Source: Conchocele bisecta
Lineage: Eukaryota; Mollusca; Bivalvia; Lucinida; Thyasiridae
Length of the DNA stretch: 64,000 nucleotides
Direction of reading: 5' to 3'
NCBI GenBank assembly: GCA_029237695.1
Contig: JAQRGA010000040.1
Coordinates: forward strand, 124,001-188,000
Shown here: piece by piece, positions 52,524 to 63,448 of the stretch
Position numbering within the stretch: the stretch's first letter is position 1
How the letters are laid out: each line of letters begins with the position of its first letter
Translations under genes and position numbers: made by a program
Notes under the pieces: model-generated
What the model was told of the DNA's origin: nothing
The model's input: only the letters and a program-made list of their open reading frames with translations
The model's database searches: none

Positions 52524-54356
52524 TTACAAATTAAGTTCAATTAACAATGAGACAATAGTGGAAGAACTCGCTGGGTCAGCGATTTTCGTAACAAAGTTAA
52601 TAACACTACCTTCGGAAAGTTTAATTAGATCATAACTGGCGAACGAAACCACCGACGAACTATCTCCAGCGATTTTCGTGACTCCAACCCCCCGTTCTTC
52701 CCCATCTACTACAAGATTTATCGTGACCGCTCCCACAGGTTTACCACTAGCATTAACCGAGCAGACCGCCATTCGGAGAACTGTACCTGTAGTTGTCATA
52801 GCGTATCCCCCACATTTATTACTCGCTTTGGCACCGAACGAATATTCATAGAGCCCCTCAACCAATGGGCCCCGCTTCTCAGCCCAAACTGTTATGACAC
52901 GTTTTTGCGTTTTCATTGTTTGCAACAATCCGGCAACCGCCCCGATAGAGGTATGGGCCTCAGTACGAATCTTATAAGAGGCCTCCTCAAGAGCTTTGGT
53001 CGCGGCTCTACGATCATGTTTCAGTTTATCGGAAACTTCGGTTATTTTTCCCGTCTAGTTCGGTAAGTGCAGCTTCTCTGCTGAGAGAGTCCTCTAAGCG
53101 CAACGCATCATAAGCCTCAGTAATGGTCGCCTGGTGGCCTTCTAGGGCTTTTTCAACACCCAACCGGGCCTCTTTTTGAAATTCAGTTATGTTTCCGTCT
53201 AGTTCGGTAAGTGCCGCTTCCCTGCTGAGAGAGTCCTCTAAGCGCAACGCATCATAAGCCTCCGTAATGGTCGCCTGGTGGCCTTCTAGGGCTTTTTCAA
53301 CACCCAACCTGGCCTCTTTTTGAAATTCAGTTATTTTTCCGTCTAGTTCAGCAACCGCCGCTTCTCTGATGAGAGAGTCCTCAGAGCGCAACACCCCATA
53401 AACCTCCGTAAGGTCCGCTTGGTGGTCTTCTCGGACTTTATCAATACCCGTTCGGACCCCCTCAACCCCCAACCGGGCCTCCTTTCGAAATTCGGTTATT
53501 TTTTCGTCTAGTTCAGTAAGTGCCGCTTCTCTGTTGAGAGAGTCCACTGAGCGCAACATCCCATAAGCCTCCGCAATGGCCTCCTTGTGGTTTTCTCGGA
53601 CCCCCTCAAACCCCGACCTGGTCTCTTTCAGAAATTCGGCTATTTTTCCGTCTAGTTCAGTAAGTGTCGTTCTCTGCTGAGAGAGACCTCTAAGCGCAAC
53701 GCATCATAAGCCTCCGCAAGGTCCACCTGGTGGTCTTCTCGGACTTTATCAAAACCCGACCGGGTCTCTTTTCGAAATTTGGTTATTTTCCCATCTAGTT
53801 CAGTAAGTGCCGCTTCTCTGATGAGAGAGTCCTCTAAGCGCAACGCATCATAACCCTCCGTAAGGGCCACCTGGTAGTCTTCTCGGACTTTATCAATATC
53901 CGACCTGGCCTCTTTTCGAAATTTGGTTATTTGTTTTCCTAGTTTGGTAAGTGTCTCTTCGCTGATGAGAGAGTCCTTTAAGCGCAACGCATCATAAGCC
54001 TCCGTAAGGTCCGCCTGGTGGTCTTCTCGAACTTGATCAACACCTGTTCGGACTCCCTCAATCCCCAACAGGGCCTCTTTTCGAAATTCGCTTATTTTTT
54101 CACCTAGTTTGTTTAGTTCCGTATGCGTTTCTTCACGACTTTGTGTATTCACAGCCAGGGCATATTCTCTAAGTTGTGATAGTAGACTCCTGTGAAATCG
54201 TCCGTGGGCCGCCGATATAGTTCTATTGATCAAGGCTTTTGTTTTTTGGGTAGTTAAAAAGTCGCCCTCTGTCGGGATGAATCCCCCTTCTGTCGGTTCC
54301 AAATTCTTTGAATTTGTCACCCAATCGGAAGAACTACCTGGTCCGTATATACTCAT
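52524..54356 (-). pseudogene. Fiber-like shaft/knob protein, element III
   Basis: ATG at 54,356 (MSIYGPGSSSDWVTNSKN). The most complete shaft: at least eight to ten helical repeats, several exactly 48 residues (144 bp) apart, e.g. DSLSREAALTELDGKITEFQ followed by KEARLGVEKALEGHQATITE and AYDALRLE; two adjacent units near 53,060-53,340 are almost identical at DNA level, pointing to recent unequal exchange. The knob (VITVWAEKRGPLVEGLYEYS; VLRMAVCSVNASGKPVGAVT) is open from 52,928 to 52,524. Frameshifts near 53,670, 53,560 and 53,040 break it. Confidence 0.65.
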
Positions 54357-54390
54357 AATAATTTTTATTTAAATACTGGGGTACCTATAC

Positions 54391-55082
54391 TCAATTGGAA
54401 ATTTCGATAACGACCGAAATCGGGAAATCGTTTTTCAACTCTCGCCCTTTATCATCAAGAATAGAAATCTTCAACTCGTGGATGTGTCCCGATTCCAAAA
54501 CTTTCATCTCGGGGTGTGGGAAGTCTAAGGTCAGGGTCTCACCAAAGAAACAGTCGCTGGCGGGCACGGTTTTCAGTAATGTGCTGGGAGTGCCGTCTAC
54601 CGTGTTGTACGATGTGTTCACACGATCCAGGTGCACACCGAGAGTGATTGTGAAGGCAAAGTTTACTGGGGTCATCCCCTCGATCGACCCCACAGCAAAC
54701 CGTTCACCCTCGTCGTAAGGGGGTGAACGGTTTAATCTTAACATTGAGGCCAACCCCGGGGTGATATCTAATTTTTTATAAACGTACAATGTCGCAAGCC
54801 CCGTGGCTTTTTCGATTTCGAGAGCGGCTAAACCAGGAATCTTCGCCGCCATTAAGCTTGGAGATCACCGAAACCCCAAAGGCCAGGACGTAATATGGCA
54901 GTTGAATGAAAAGGGTCGTCTAAAGGATCTACGGCTCTGATTCTCTCGTACGTTTCATCGTTTTTCCACCCGACCGTGAACGTGATCGATCTGAGGCCTA
55001 CCCGGCGTTTTCCGCAGCAGTTGTTGATTGACTTTTGAAGTTCACAACTCCCTTTTTGAACATTAGTGATAGTAGCCAACAT
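54391..55082 (-). pseudogene. Jelly-roll-like minor capsid candidate, element III
   Basis: ATG at 55,082 (MLATITNVQKGSCELQKSIN). One single-base frameshift near 54,853 divides it; the rest is open to the stop at 54,391 and includes HLDRVNTSYNTVDGTPSTLL, FFGETLTLDFPHPEMKVLES and NDFPISVVIEIS. The most complete of the three copies. The stretch ~54,660-54,800 is divergent from copies I and II (variable loop). Confidence 0.6.
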
Positions 55083-55476
55083 AATAATATCTTTCAATGG
55101 ATACCAAAGCATTTAGCTTTAATTATAATGCAAAGTACGCGGTCGGTGGTAAATACACGCAAAAAGACGTTGTTAACCGCCTTGTACACCCAACCGTAAC
55201 GGTTAGACCGGACAGTGGCTTTGCCACCAATTTCCCTAACATCTTTGAACAATATAGGCTGCCCAAGATTACTACGATGGAGGCGGTAAACTGGTGGAAA
55301 GCAATACCGATGCAGTTTTGGCAGAACCAAATAAATTTCGCTGTATGGTGCGCAACAGCCGGGTGTGGAGTTTCACATAAAGACCATCTGACATCCAAGA
55401 ATGTCATACTCCGAAGTGTCTACAACTTTCACGTGTATTATACTATTAGGAGGATTCTCAAAGAAGTTGGTATTTC

Positions 55477-57779
55477 TCTTCTTTTTTTTTTTTGGAATTG
55501 TCATTGATCAATCCGTTTATTTACACTTTTTTATAACAAGATTCAAGGCAAGACAATAATATACATGTAATTGTAACTTGGTAATGGTTACACCATTTTG
55601 GAACTTTAGTATTGCATGTTATCCAAGCTATTGTTTTCTGCTGTCCTTCGCCCACTTACCCATTCTGATGACTGTGTGTATTGGCTACACATGCGAACCA
55701 TCCTGATATTGGATAGCTGACATGCACGGCCTGCACCAGTTGTGTTGCATCAATATATAATGGACGAATAACAGCAAACGACAGTATCACAAACATTATC
55801 AATAGGAGATTCTTATGTGCTATGAACACATGTATTCACATACTGTACAGTATTTGTCATATACATTCAGTAGAGTGATGTTCAGAAATAATGTATTTAT
55901 CATTGTGAAATATATTTATGAATGCCACGAGCTAACAGTATTAACATAGATCTGAATCTGTGTGTAAACAGTTTAGTTAGTGAATTACTTTTAAAGATGA
56001 ATATAATTATCGTTACTACACACTGACACTATGTTGTAACAGTGAACGAGGACCGTCTCCATACATAGACTATCCACCCTCTCTAGTCAAACAGTCTAGC
56101 ATGTGCAATGTAATATATATACATGGTAACTACTGTATTGCAACAAGTAGCAGCTGATCGATATGGTACGTATTGGTAATATATGGTTTAGATTTCTATA
56201 GACGTTAGGTTAGATTCAATATGTGAGTATTGTTGATACAGACCGGTCGACATGTAGGTGTAGGCTGGTCTGGATTCACTAATTGGTTATTTATTACCTT
56301 AGTAATTGTTGACAAGATGTGATTGTGCGTGTGTTTGCGTTTATTGGCATGTCAACAAGTAAATACATTATAGTTGGTTATGTGTATTATAATATGTTTT
56401 TCAAATATTTTAAGAATATGGTGATAAGATATGAAGGCTTGTGACGATTTTGTAACACATTCGAGACAATCAAGAGATCGTAGTACAATAGTTTTAACAT
56501 ACTTGATCCTCTGATTCGTCCTTCGTCAATGAAGTGTGACTTGTATATGCAGTATGATATTTGTGAAAGTATATATTGATGTATTCATATTCTTTTAGGA
56601 TTGGATTTTATATCCAACTATGAGAAATTCGAGTGACTTGAATGATTTAGAAATTCCTAATTTTCGAAAAATATCCAATATTTTTGTCCAAAACTCATTT
56701 AATTTTCTACATGTGATAAAAAAATGGTTATACGTTTCTTTTTCGTTACAGTGTTTGCAGTTTGGGCTGTTTGATATTTTCCATGTATACAAATTCTCAT
56801 TCCTGGCTAATATTTTATGTATTGCTTTAAATTTGAATTGCTTGACTCGATTATCAAACAATACTTTATTTAAAACGTAATAAAAGGAACTCCATGGAAG
56901 TGAGTTCTGGAATTTGATGTCCCAATATTTATGGATGTATGGTTTTTCGATTTTCTTCTTCAATAAAATGTAGTAAAGATCTTTATTTGTTGTCTTTTCA
57001 AATGGAGTATTGTTAACTCGAGGCAATTTTGTTTCTTTTTTAAGTGCAAAAGTATACGAGTTGAGTCTATTGCACCTAGATTAGAAATTATATCATTAAT
57101 GAAAATGAAACCCGAGTCTATCCAATGTGTATAAACTAGACTTTTCCCATTGAACTTAATATATTTATTCCCCCAAATTAATTGTCGACGAATATCGTAA
57201 AAGTGTTTCGGTTTCTGAGTATCTAGTGCGACATTAAATTGCGACCAGATATCAATTAGTTGTCTATAAAAAGCCGGAATAGTGATGGGTACAGTCGGTA
57301 AGGATTTGAAAGAATCTAAATTCATGTTGAATACCATGAAGTTGTTCCCATACTGATTTAGAAAAAAATCTTGTATTATTTTCCAATTGGCATTATCTTT
57401 ATCTTTTAGTGACTTAATCCATTTAATTTCATATTATTTGCATATGTTTCGATATCGGTCATTTCTAGGCCACCTTCTAGTTTACGTCCAATGATAATTG
57501 AACGTCTTATTTTATCATTTGTGTCGTTCCAGAAGAATTTATAAACTAAAGAAGTTATTTTGCTAATTATAGCTTTTGGCATGACTATGGTTTACATTAG
57601 GTATGTTAGTTTTGATAAGAATAATGATTTGATTACCAATATCTTTCCATATAATGATAAGTTCCATTTATTCCATGAACTAATTATTTTTTCACATTGA
57701 CAAATCTTTTCGTTCCAATTCAAATTCTCGCATTCTTCTTTTTTATTGCCAAAGTGAACTCCCAATGCTTTCACAGAAC
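55477..57779 (-). mobile_element. 5'-truncated LINE (L1/Tx1-like) insertion
   Basis: Flanked by a 10-bp target duplication TTGGTATTTC (55,467-55,476 and 57,780-57,789), with a T-run at the left end (55,484-55,494) that is the poly(A) tail of a minus-strand insert. Minus-strand remnants encode the reverse-transcriptase thumb-type segment (SSWNKWNLSLYGKILVIKSL) at 57,774-57,592 and a zf-RVT-like C-terminal domain (CKHCNEKETYNHFFITC) at 57,026-56,595. The remaining ~1.1 kb to the tail is non-coding. Confidence 0.8.
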
Positions 57780-58746
57780 TTGGTATTTCACTACCTCAAG
57801 ACGACGCCTGGGATCCCATTTCCAACGCATACGACCGTATGGCGTTTGAAAGACTGTGTAACGAATTTAACGTTTCAAAAGACGCGGACTGGAGACAGAA
57901 AGCATTTCCTACCAGCACCGGCCTCGGGGACGTTCTCATTCGGGGCCAGTCCGGGAATTGGACGCAGACTGATTTTAGACACGATCACTCCGGCGACCAC
58001 ATCGTCAGTCGGAACGCCGGGAATTTTGACGCCGCGACGATGACTTTCGGGCCGGAAGTGTCTGGAGGTCTGCACTGTGGCGTGTTTTCTTGTAAAATGT
58101 TACTTCCGAAACGGGCTCACGTCGATTACAAACAGCAGGCTGCTAAGGTTCAGGACGCGTGGGGTACATTTATGTTAGATACGGGTCTAGGGTTCACGCA
58201 GGCCGGGGTTACTCGCGTCAACGATTCCATTCGCACGTACATCCTCGGCGCACAGAAGCAAACTCGCAGTTCTATACTGGGCACGGGAACAGCGTTTGAT
58301 GCACAAAAACAATTCTTAGCACTTGTAGAGGACGCCATCTCAGCTAGGGTGGACCTGGAGAAGGCGATCCATAATTATCAATACGTTTTGCAGACTGCCC
58401 GCACCCCGGTAGACTACGCATTTGGAATAGGTCTTTATATGGCGCCGAGCAATATGATACTACGAGACGACCCGGTTGACGGTTACAATAATCAGATCGT
58501 AGTCGCAACCACCAACCAACCAAAAATCGGCCGCAACGGGAACGTGAACACGGGTATCATCAAGCTCCCACCCAAGATGATTGGGAGCGGAGTTGTAAGT
58601 GGAACCGATTTCATAAAACCCCCAAAACACAAAATGATACACATCCCTCAACAAAATCGAACCCAGTACCCCCAATTTACAAATTGGATGCACCATCGAG
58701 TTCCCCCAATCCAATCATCAACAATGTTGAAACAGGAGCGGAAACA

Positions 58747-58760
58747 CCAATCGAGATTGG
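58747..58760. repeat. CCAATCGAGATTGG palindrome in MDTKAF gene III
   Basis: Palindrome inside the linker; the element I gene has the half-degenerate CCAATCGAGATTGAAAG at the same site (2,561-2,577) and element II has CCAATCTCGATTGG, read from the opposite strand. Confidence 0.55.
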
Positions 58761-58818
58761 AAGCACAACACACGAGGAGGAGAAATTAGGGCTCGTCGTC
58801 GCCCTCGTGGCGATCGGA

Positions 58819-59507
58819 TTATTTACGCTTTGGTTTTAGGAACTCTCTGGCGAAGAATAGTAGGAGACCGGCGATTGCCACTATTAGAGCCCAGGTATTT
58901 TTGGCAAGCCATCCGGCCGTTTTTGATAATATAGATAGCAAGTAAGAAACAATACTTCCGATCAGTCCAGGTAGTGCGGCAGCCGCCTTTTCGGCTAATT
59001 TAGCCAGGAGACTGGCGAGGGCTTTTAGTTGTTTTTTTACCCACTCCTTGGCTCCGCCGGATGGCGCGGGTGGTGGTGTGGGTGCTGGCGCGGGTGGTGG
59101 CGCCGCACCACCAGTGAAAGCTAGAACTATGGTCGATATAGTCATGCCGATAGCAACGAGGATGCTTGCCATCGTGACACCCTGCTCTCTGAACAGAGTG
59201 CGAAGACGCTCACCGAGTGTCGTCTCCTCGTGCAGGACCCTCGAGATTGTTTCGCGGATCCGACTTATTTGTGTGCGGAGAGCCTCACGGTTAGTCGATG
59301 CAGCCTGCAAGCGAGCTTCTCTTTCATCCCGCAACGACCGCAGGCGTTCGGTGATTCGCTCGGTAGATTCTCTATCGCCACCGGCTTCCTCCAGTTTTCT
59401 TTATTCTAGGGCGATATGTTCATCCAGCGACGAGAGTTTGGCGAGGTTAAGGACCAGTTCGCCCCGGACCGTTTGCATAACCTTATGTTAACATCGTAAT
59501 CAGTCAT
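58819..59507 (-). pseudogene. Acidic coiled-coil protein with internal deletion, element III
   Basis: A short start (MTDYDV) at 59,507 is joined to sequence equivalent to codon ~225, so about 650 bp are deleted, including the whole acidic N-terminal domain. A TAA near 59,406 replaces a Glu codon (ALE*RKLEEAG). The 3' part from 59,334 is open (coiled coil, hydrophobic segments, Pro/Ala linker, C-terminal TM, KPKRK end). Confidence 0.6.
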
Positions 59508-59512
59508 CTTTA

Positions 59513-59529
59513 TAATTTTCTTAAAATTA
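59513..59529 (-). promoter_or_regulatory. AATTTTAAGAAAATTA motif, element III
   Basis: Plus-strand TAATTTTCTTAAAATTA just upstream of the minus-strand coiled-coil gene start, at the same distance as in element I. Confidence 0.4.
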
Positions 59530-59580
59530 ATTATGTATTAAAGACAAAACCATACAGGTTCAATATAGTTTCACTAAATT

Positions 59581-60879
59581 ATGTCTTCGAGTCAATACGG
59601 TCGCAAACTCAATCCATACCGCAGACTGCGTGAGCCCCTCGGGGCAAAAGGCGTGAGACAGAGTGTCGTTATTACGAACAACCCATCGACGATCGACCAG
59701 AACCAGCAGCTCTTAGTCCGCTTCCCCAACCTCGGAGCTAACGACGTCATTGTGCCGGGGACTGTTCGCCTCGCTTTCACTATTTCGCTGACGTCGACGG
59801 ACGAGGACCGAACCGTCGTTCAGAACCTGGGTCGCGCCATCGTCAAGAAGACCATGATAAAGATTTCTGGTAATGAGGTGATGTCGATCGATGACAGCGA
59901 CGTCTACCATTGTTATCAGGACCTATGGAAGACGGCGCAAGAGCGCGAAAACGCTGTCTATCAGGGTATTGACACCAGCAAAAATAAGAACGTAACCAAA
60001 CTTAGAATCGGGGCTGGTAACAAGGCAGATAACAACGCGAGCGACAACGCGATCGCGGGCGCTTACGGCAACCGCTTCTACATCCCGCTCGACTTTGAGT
60101 TGCTGGAGAGTCACATGCCCTACTATCAGAGTGCTTTGGCTGACCGCCTCGAATACGAACTAACGTTCGACGACTACGGCCGAGTTCTCATAGCCACCGA
60201 CATGTTATCGACGTATACGATCGATAATGTTTCGCTGGAGTACGACATGGTCACGATGCCCGAACTCACGCGATTGATCAGAACCCAGTACGCCGGGCGC
60301 GTTGCGATACTTTACGACCGAGTTCTTCGCCATCGCAAGATGACGAAAGTCGACTTGCTCGAGGGGTCCTACCGCGATGCCTTTCGTCACATTGTGATCC
60401 TGTGTCCCACTGTGCGGCACAACGATACTTATCAGCGGCGCCCGTGGATATGGACCGACCCTGAGGTATACGTTATTGACCCCGGTGATAGGCTTCACGA
60501 TTGGTTGCGTGTCTTCTACCAAATACTACAGGGCGAGCCCACCCTATACGTGATTGACGACTGCTCGGCCAAGGCGGCGATGACCAAAAAGAAGGACATG
60601 CTCTCCGAGCTCGCATTTTCTGGCCGCCATGCTGGACAAAGCGTATGGATCTCCACTCAAAAGTACAACGCCGTCCTCAAAGATCTGCGCGAGCAAACGA
60701 AATGGGTCGCCCTCTTTCACTGCAAGGACCGAGACTCATTCGATGACTGTCTTCGAGAGAATGACGTTATCCCAACGCGCGAGGAGCGCCTGGAGGTTCG
60801 ACAGATGCTTTCGGAAACTAAGCACGCCAAGCTTCTGCTAAAGACTGATCAACCAACTGCTTACGAAGTTATCAATTAA
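59581..60879 (+). pseudogene. In-frame fusion of capsid N-terminal part and ATPase C-terminal part
   Basis: A single open frame of 432 codons. Residues 1 to ~257 are the N-terminal 60% of the capsid protein (including NRFYIPLDFELLESHMPYYQ, the part deleted in element I). After LRHRKMTK the frame switches to ATPase sequence at VDLLEGSYRDAFRHIVILC and continues to the normal ATPase end. The join deletes the capsid C-terminal jelly-roll, the intergenic bases and the ATPase Walker A. Walker B-like LYVIDD remains. Neither ancestral function is likely to survive, yet the frame is fully open. Confidence 0.7.
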
Positions 60880-60939
60880 TTAATTTTATAAGTAATTAGC
60901 AATTACTTAACGCTCGTTTAGTAATTGCCGAGTAAATGC

Positions 60940-61019
60940 TTAACAATGCTTAGCAATTGCTGAACAATGCTGAACAAATGCTTAAGAAATGTTGAACAAA
61001 TGCTGAACAATGGTTAACA
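60940..61019 (+). repeat. Iteron-like repeats, element III
   Basis: Copies of AATGCTTAACA / AATGCTGAACA / AATGTTGAACA between the ATPase stop and the miniprotein start; same place as in elements I and II. Confidence 0.55.
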
Positions 61020-61160
61020 ATGTTAACAATTTGGTGCTCCGCTGCGAGCTTTGTTGCGAGCATAATGGTGATCATAAGTATCGGGTGGTGCGCTTGGCAA
61101 TATGTTAAAGTGATGAGACTTGTTAGAATAGTTAAATTAATTTTAAGAAAATTAGCAATA
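61020..61160 (+). CDS. Membrane miniprotein reading into MNCDELL (element III)
   Basis: Hydrophobic helix SFVASIMVIISIGWCAWQY and basic KVMRLVRIVK as in element I. One extra T in the spacer removes the stop, so codons continue (LILRKLAI) into MNCDELL at 61,161. The spacer includes the AATTTTAAGAAAATTA motif at 61,139-61,154. Confidence 0.45.
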
Positions 61161-61863
61161 ATGAACTGCGACGAACTTCTCGATCAGCTAATGGAAGAAA
61201 CCTCAACTCCGACTGCCAACATCCTGAAAGATAATGAAACATCAACTCCGACAGAGCAGATCGGGATCAACTCCAACACCAACGGCGGTTGTATTGGGTT
61301 GATTGTGTCAACGACTCAGAATGAAAATGAAAATGCGGCGAGACGAGAGCGGCTAGCTGCGCTGGTTGCTGGGGGACAATCGGAGCATTATCTCGGTAGG
61401 CGTCTCTCAGTTTTTATCAGGTGGATAAGATGTCAGATGCGGAGATCGATAAAATGTATGCGCGATACGAATCTAGGTTAGGTGCGGAGATGACAAAAAC
61501 TCTTGGATCGGCGGCTATTCATTTGTACGCAACCGCCGTTAGTATACTTCTCCATATAAACAAACCGCGGGATTGATTGACGATCTAGAGACTGACCCTT
61601 TTATAGGTCACACTCTTAGAACAGCCTGCTGCTCAATTTATCACAAGTTTGGAATGTACTTAGCTCCGCTGACAACCGCGTTGACCACGGGTAAACACTG
61701 TCAATTTGGTCATATATGTCCACGAACTATAAGCCCTAATATTAATATCATAAATGATGACACAAGACACACCTGCGAGAGTGACGGAACAGCAATCTCC
61801 AACAGCGTTGGGGATTGCTCCAACCCAATCGAACCCGATTGCAGCACTTCCAACTCCGATTGA
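61161..61863 (+). pseudogene. Conserved 'MNCDELL' protein, element III
   Basis: N-terminus MNCDELLDQLMEETSTPTAN, a variable linker, then frameshifts near 61,412 and 61,557 that divide the conserved domain (SDAEIDKMYARYESRLG; DPFIGHTLRTACCSIYHKFG). Ends at 61,863, overlapping the next gene by 110 bp. Confidence 0.5.
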
Positions 61864-62347
61864 TCCTCCAACCCAATCGCGATTGGAGTTGGGGGTTGCA
61901 CAACATAAAAATCCAAAAAGGCAGGCAGCTGGGAGGGCGGCGGCTGCCACCCGAAAATTTAAACAAGATAAAATACTCACCGAGCTTCGAGAGGCTAAAC
62001 AGTCGTTGCAATCGGGGACTGAGACAGCTAAACATCTGAAGACAGAGCAATCAGGTTCAAAAGTGTTGAGTACAACAACACCCCCAATTCACGAATTGGA
62101 AGCACACTCAACACCCAATCGAGGTTGGACGAATCCGATTGAACCCCAATTCACGAATTGGAGTTGGGTTGTTGGTGGTGGTCTGGCAGTTGTTGGTGCC
62201 CTGTGCGTGTGGAAATACCCCCTATTACACCAATCCTTATCGAGAAAACAACCCCCATCAATTCATCCAAAAACAGTTACGAAACACCAATAGCGATTGG
62301 ATGCGCCCCATTTAAACATTGATCGTGATCCCTTTTATGTGCAATAA
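61754..62347 (+). pseudogene. Basic single-pass membrane protein, element III
   Basis: Ortholog of 6,780-7,370 with the same basic block and TM helix (WVVGGGLAVVGALCVWKYPL). A TAG at ~62,291 lies within the palindrome CCAATAGCGATTGG (62,287-62,300); element I has no palindrome there and element II has CCAATTGCGATTGG, read from the other strand. Beyond the stop the frame continues open to DPFYVQ at 62,347. Confidence 0.55.
62287..62300. repeat. Palindrome present in II and III, absent in I
   Basis: CCAATAGCGATTGG lies between the Lys-rich tail and APHLNI. In element I the flanking codons are joined directly (KPIAPHLNI). A clear presence/absence difference at an otherwise conserved site. Confidence 0.65.
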
Positions 62348-62362
62348 TTATAATTATCAACA

Positions 62363-62596
62363 ATGGCTGAACAAGATGGTAAAATGATAGTGAATGAACT
62401 TTATCACGCCGTGGTGATATCGGGTTTCAGTATCGGGTATGCTCGACTATCAAAGATGGCCCTAGGAGGGTCCGCTCCCAAATTGGACTTTACTGTGAGA
62501 GACATAGGGCTCGCGACCTTAGATGTAGCGGCCGCAGTTTGGACCCGAGATTATCTAATTAAAGCCGGAATTCTACCCGTTAATATATGGAAATAA
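62363..62596 (+). CDS. 77-residue membrane protein, element III
   Basis: Intact third copy (MAEQDGKMIVNELYHAVVIS ... ILPVNIWK), with the same TAA-ATG junction to the next gene. Confidence 0.65.
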   Translation: MAEQDGKMIVNELYHAVVISGFSIGYARLSKMALGGSAPKLDFTVRDIGLATLDVAAAVWTRDYLIKAGILPVNIWK

Positions 62597-63028
62597 ATGG
62601 CTTCAATCGCAGTAATAGTAGGTGGTGCGCTTGTAAACGCATTGGCGTTCAGCGGTAGCAACTTTATATTCTCGAAAATGAGAAGCTCGAACGTGGATGA
62701 GGAGCGCAAGCGTCACGATTTAGCCTTAGAACAACTCAATAGAGCAAAGGAAGCATGGTCGAAAAAACGAACCGCCCATCTGGACTGGGTCAACGAAGAG
62801 CTTCGCCGCGAAAATCACGCCGCACAAACTTTTCAGAACGTTGAAGAAGCCAACCGCAAGTACGGGCTGGCATATCCACAGAAAAGGATCGCGCCGCTGG
62901 ATCGCGAGCCCCAACTTTCAGATTTATATGTACCGTCAGAGCCCCAAAAAGACCGCGAGTTCGCGTTCATCGTCGTGGGAATGGGTGTGGTGGGTATCGT
63001 CACCTACTATATCCAATCGAGATTTTAA
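62597..63028 (+). CDS. MASIA helical membrane protein, element III (intact)
   Basis: 143 codons, uninterrupted: MASIAVIVGGALVNALAFSG, charged helix, the segment EANRKYGLAYPQKRIAPLDR, EPQLSDLYVPSEPQKDREFA and the C-terminal TM helix FIVVGMGVVGIVTYYI. The reference copy for the broken ones at 7,620 and 15,829. Function unknown. Confidence 0.65.
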   Translation: MASIAVIVGGALVNALAFSGSNFIFSKMRSSNVDEERKRHDLALEQLNRAKEAWSKKRTAHLDWVNEELRRENHAAQTFQNVEEANRKYGLAYPQKRIAPLDREPQLSDLYVPSEPQKDREFAFIVVGMGVVGIVTYYIQSRF

Positions 63029-63088
63029 ATTAATTAATAATTTTTACAAAATTAATAATTAAATATATAAATATATATATATAGAACG

Positions 63089-63448
63089 ATGTCAGTTGAC
63101 GAACTTTATTTTGCTATGATCGATGTAGGCTACACTGCCCTTAAACACCGTATAGCTGGTGCAAAGGGTATGATTCTTCTGGCCCGAGATTCCCTCGAGA
63201 CGTGGCGCGAGGACGAAAAAGCTGCCACACTTTTCGCAAAGCGGATGTTAGATTCCTCCACCAATCCCGGGGGATTGGATGAATTATATTTTCCTAAGTT
63301 CCTTCAGAACTTAACCCCCAATCGCAATTGTACTTCCAACAAAGGTTTATTATTAACGACGCAGTTACCGGACGATCTGGCGAGGGCATGTTGGAGATTG
63401 TCTGATATATTAGAATACATCACATACGATGAACACGCGCAAACTTGA
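63089..63448 (+). CDS. Small conserved 'MSVDELYF' protein, element III (intact)
   Basis: 119 codons: MSVDELYFAMIDVGYTALKH, ETWREDEKAATLFAKRMLDS, a linker with the palindrome CCAATCCCGGGGGATTGG (63,261-63,278), and LPDDLARACWRLSDILEYIT. Overlaps the integrase start by 20 bp. Helical, no known family. Confidence 0.6.
   Translation: MSVDELYFAMIDVGYTALKHRIAGAKGMILLARDSLETWREDEKAATLFAKRMLDSSTNPGGLDELYFPKFLQNLTPNRNCTSNKGLLLTTQLPDDLARACWRLSDILEYITYDEHAQT

Larger units (their letters stand above)
55097..58839 (+). pseudogene. Conserved 'MDTKAF' protein, split by LINE (element III)
   Basis: The first part 55,097-55,476 (ATG intact) encodes FSFNYNAKYAVGGKYTQKDV through YYTIRRILKEVGIS; the second part resumes at 57,780 (LPQDDAWDPISNAYDRMAFE) and runs to ~58,839. 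A frameshift near 58,650 in the palindrome-rich linker leads to an early stop at 58,789; the hydrophobic C-terminal anchor remains in the other frame. Orthologs: 1,155-2,654 and 26,488-27,943. Confidence 0.65.
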
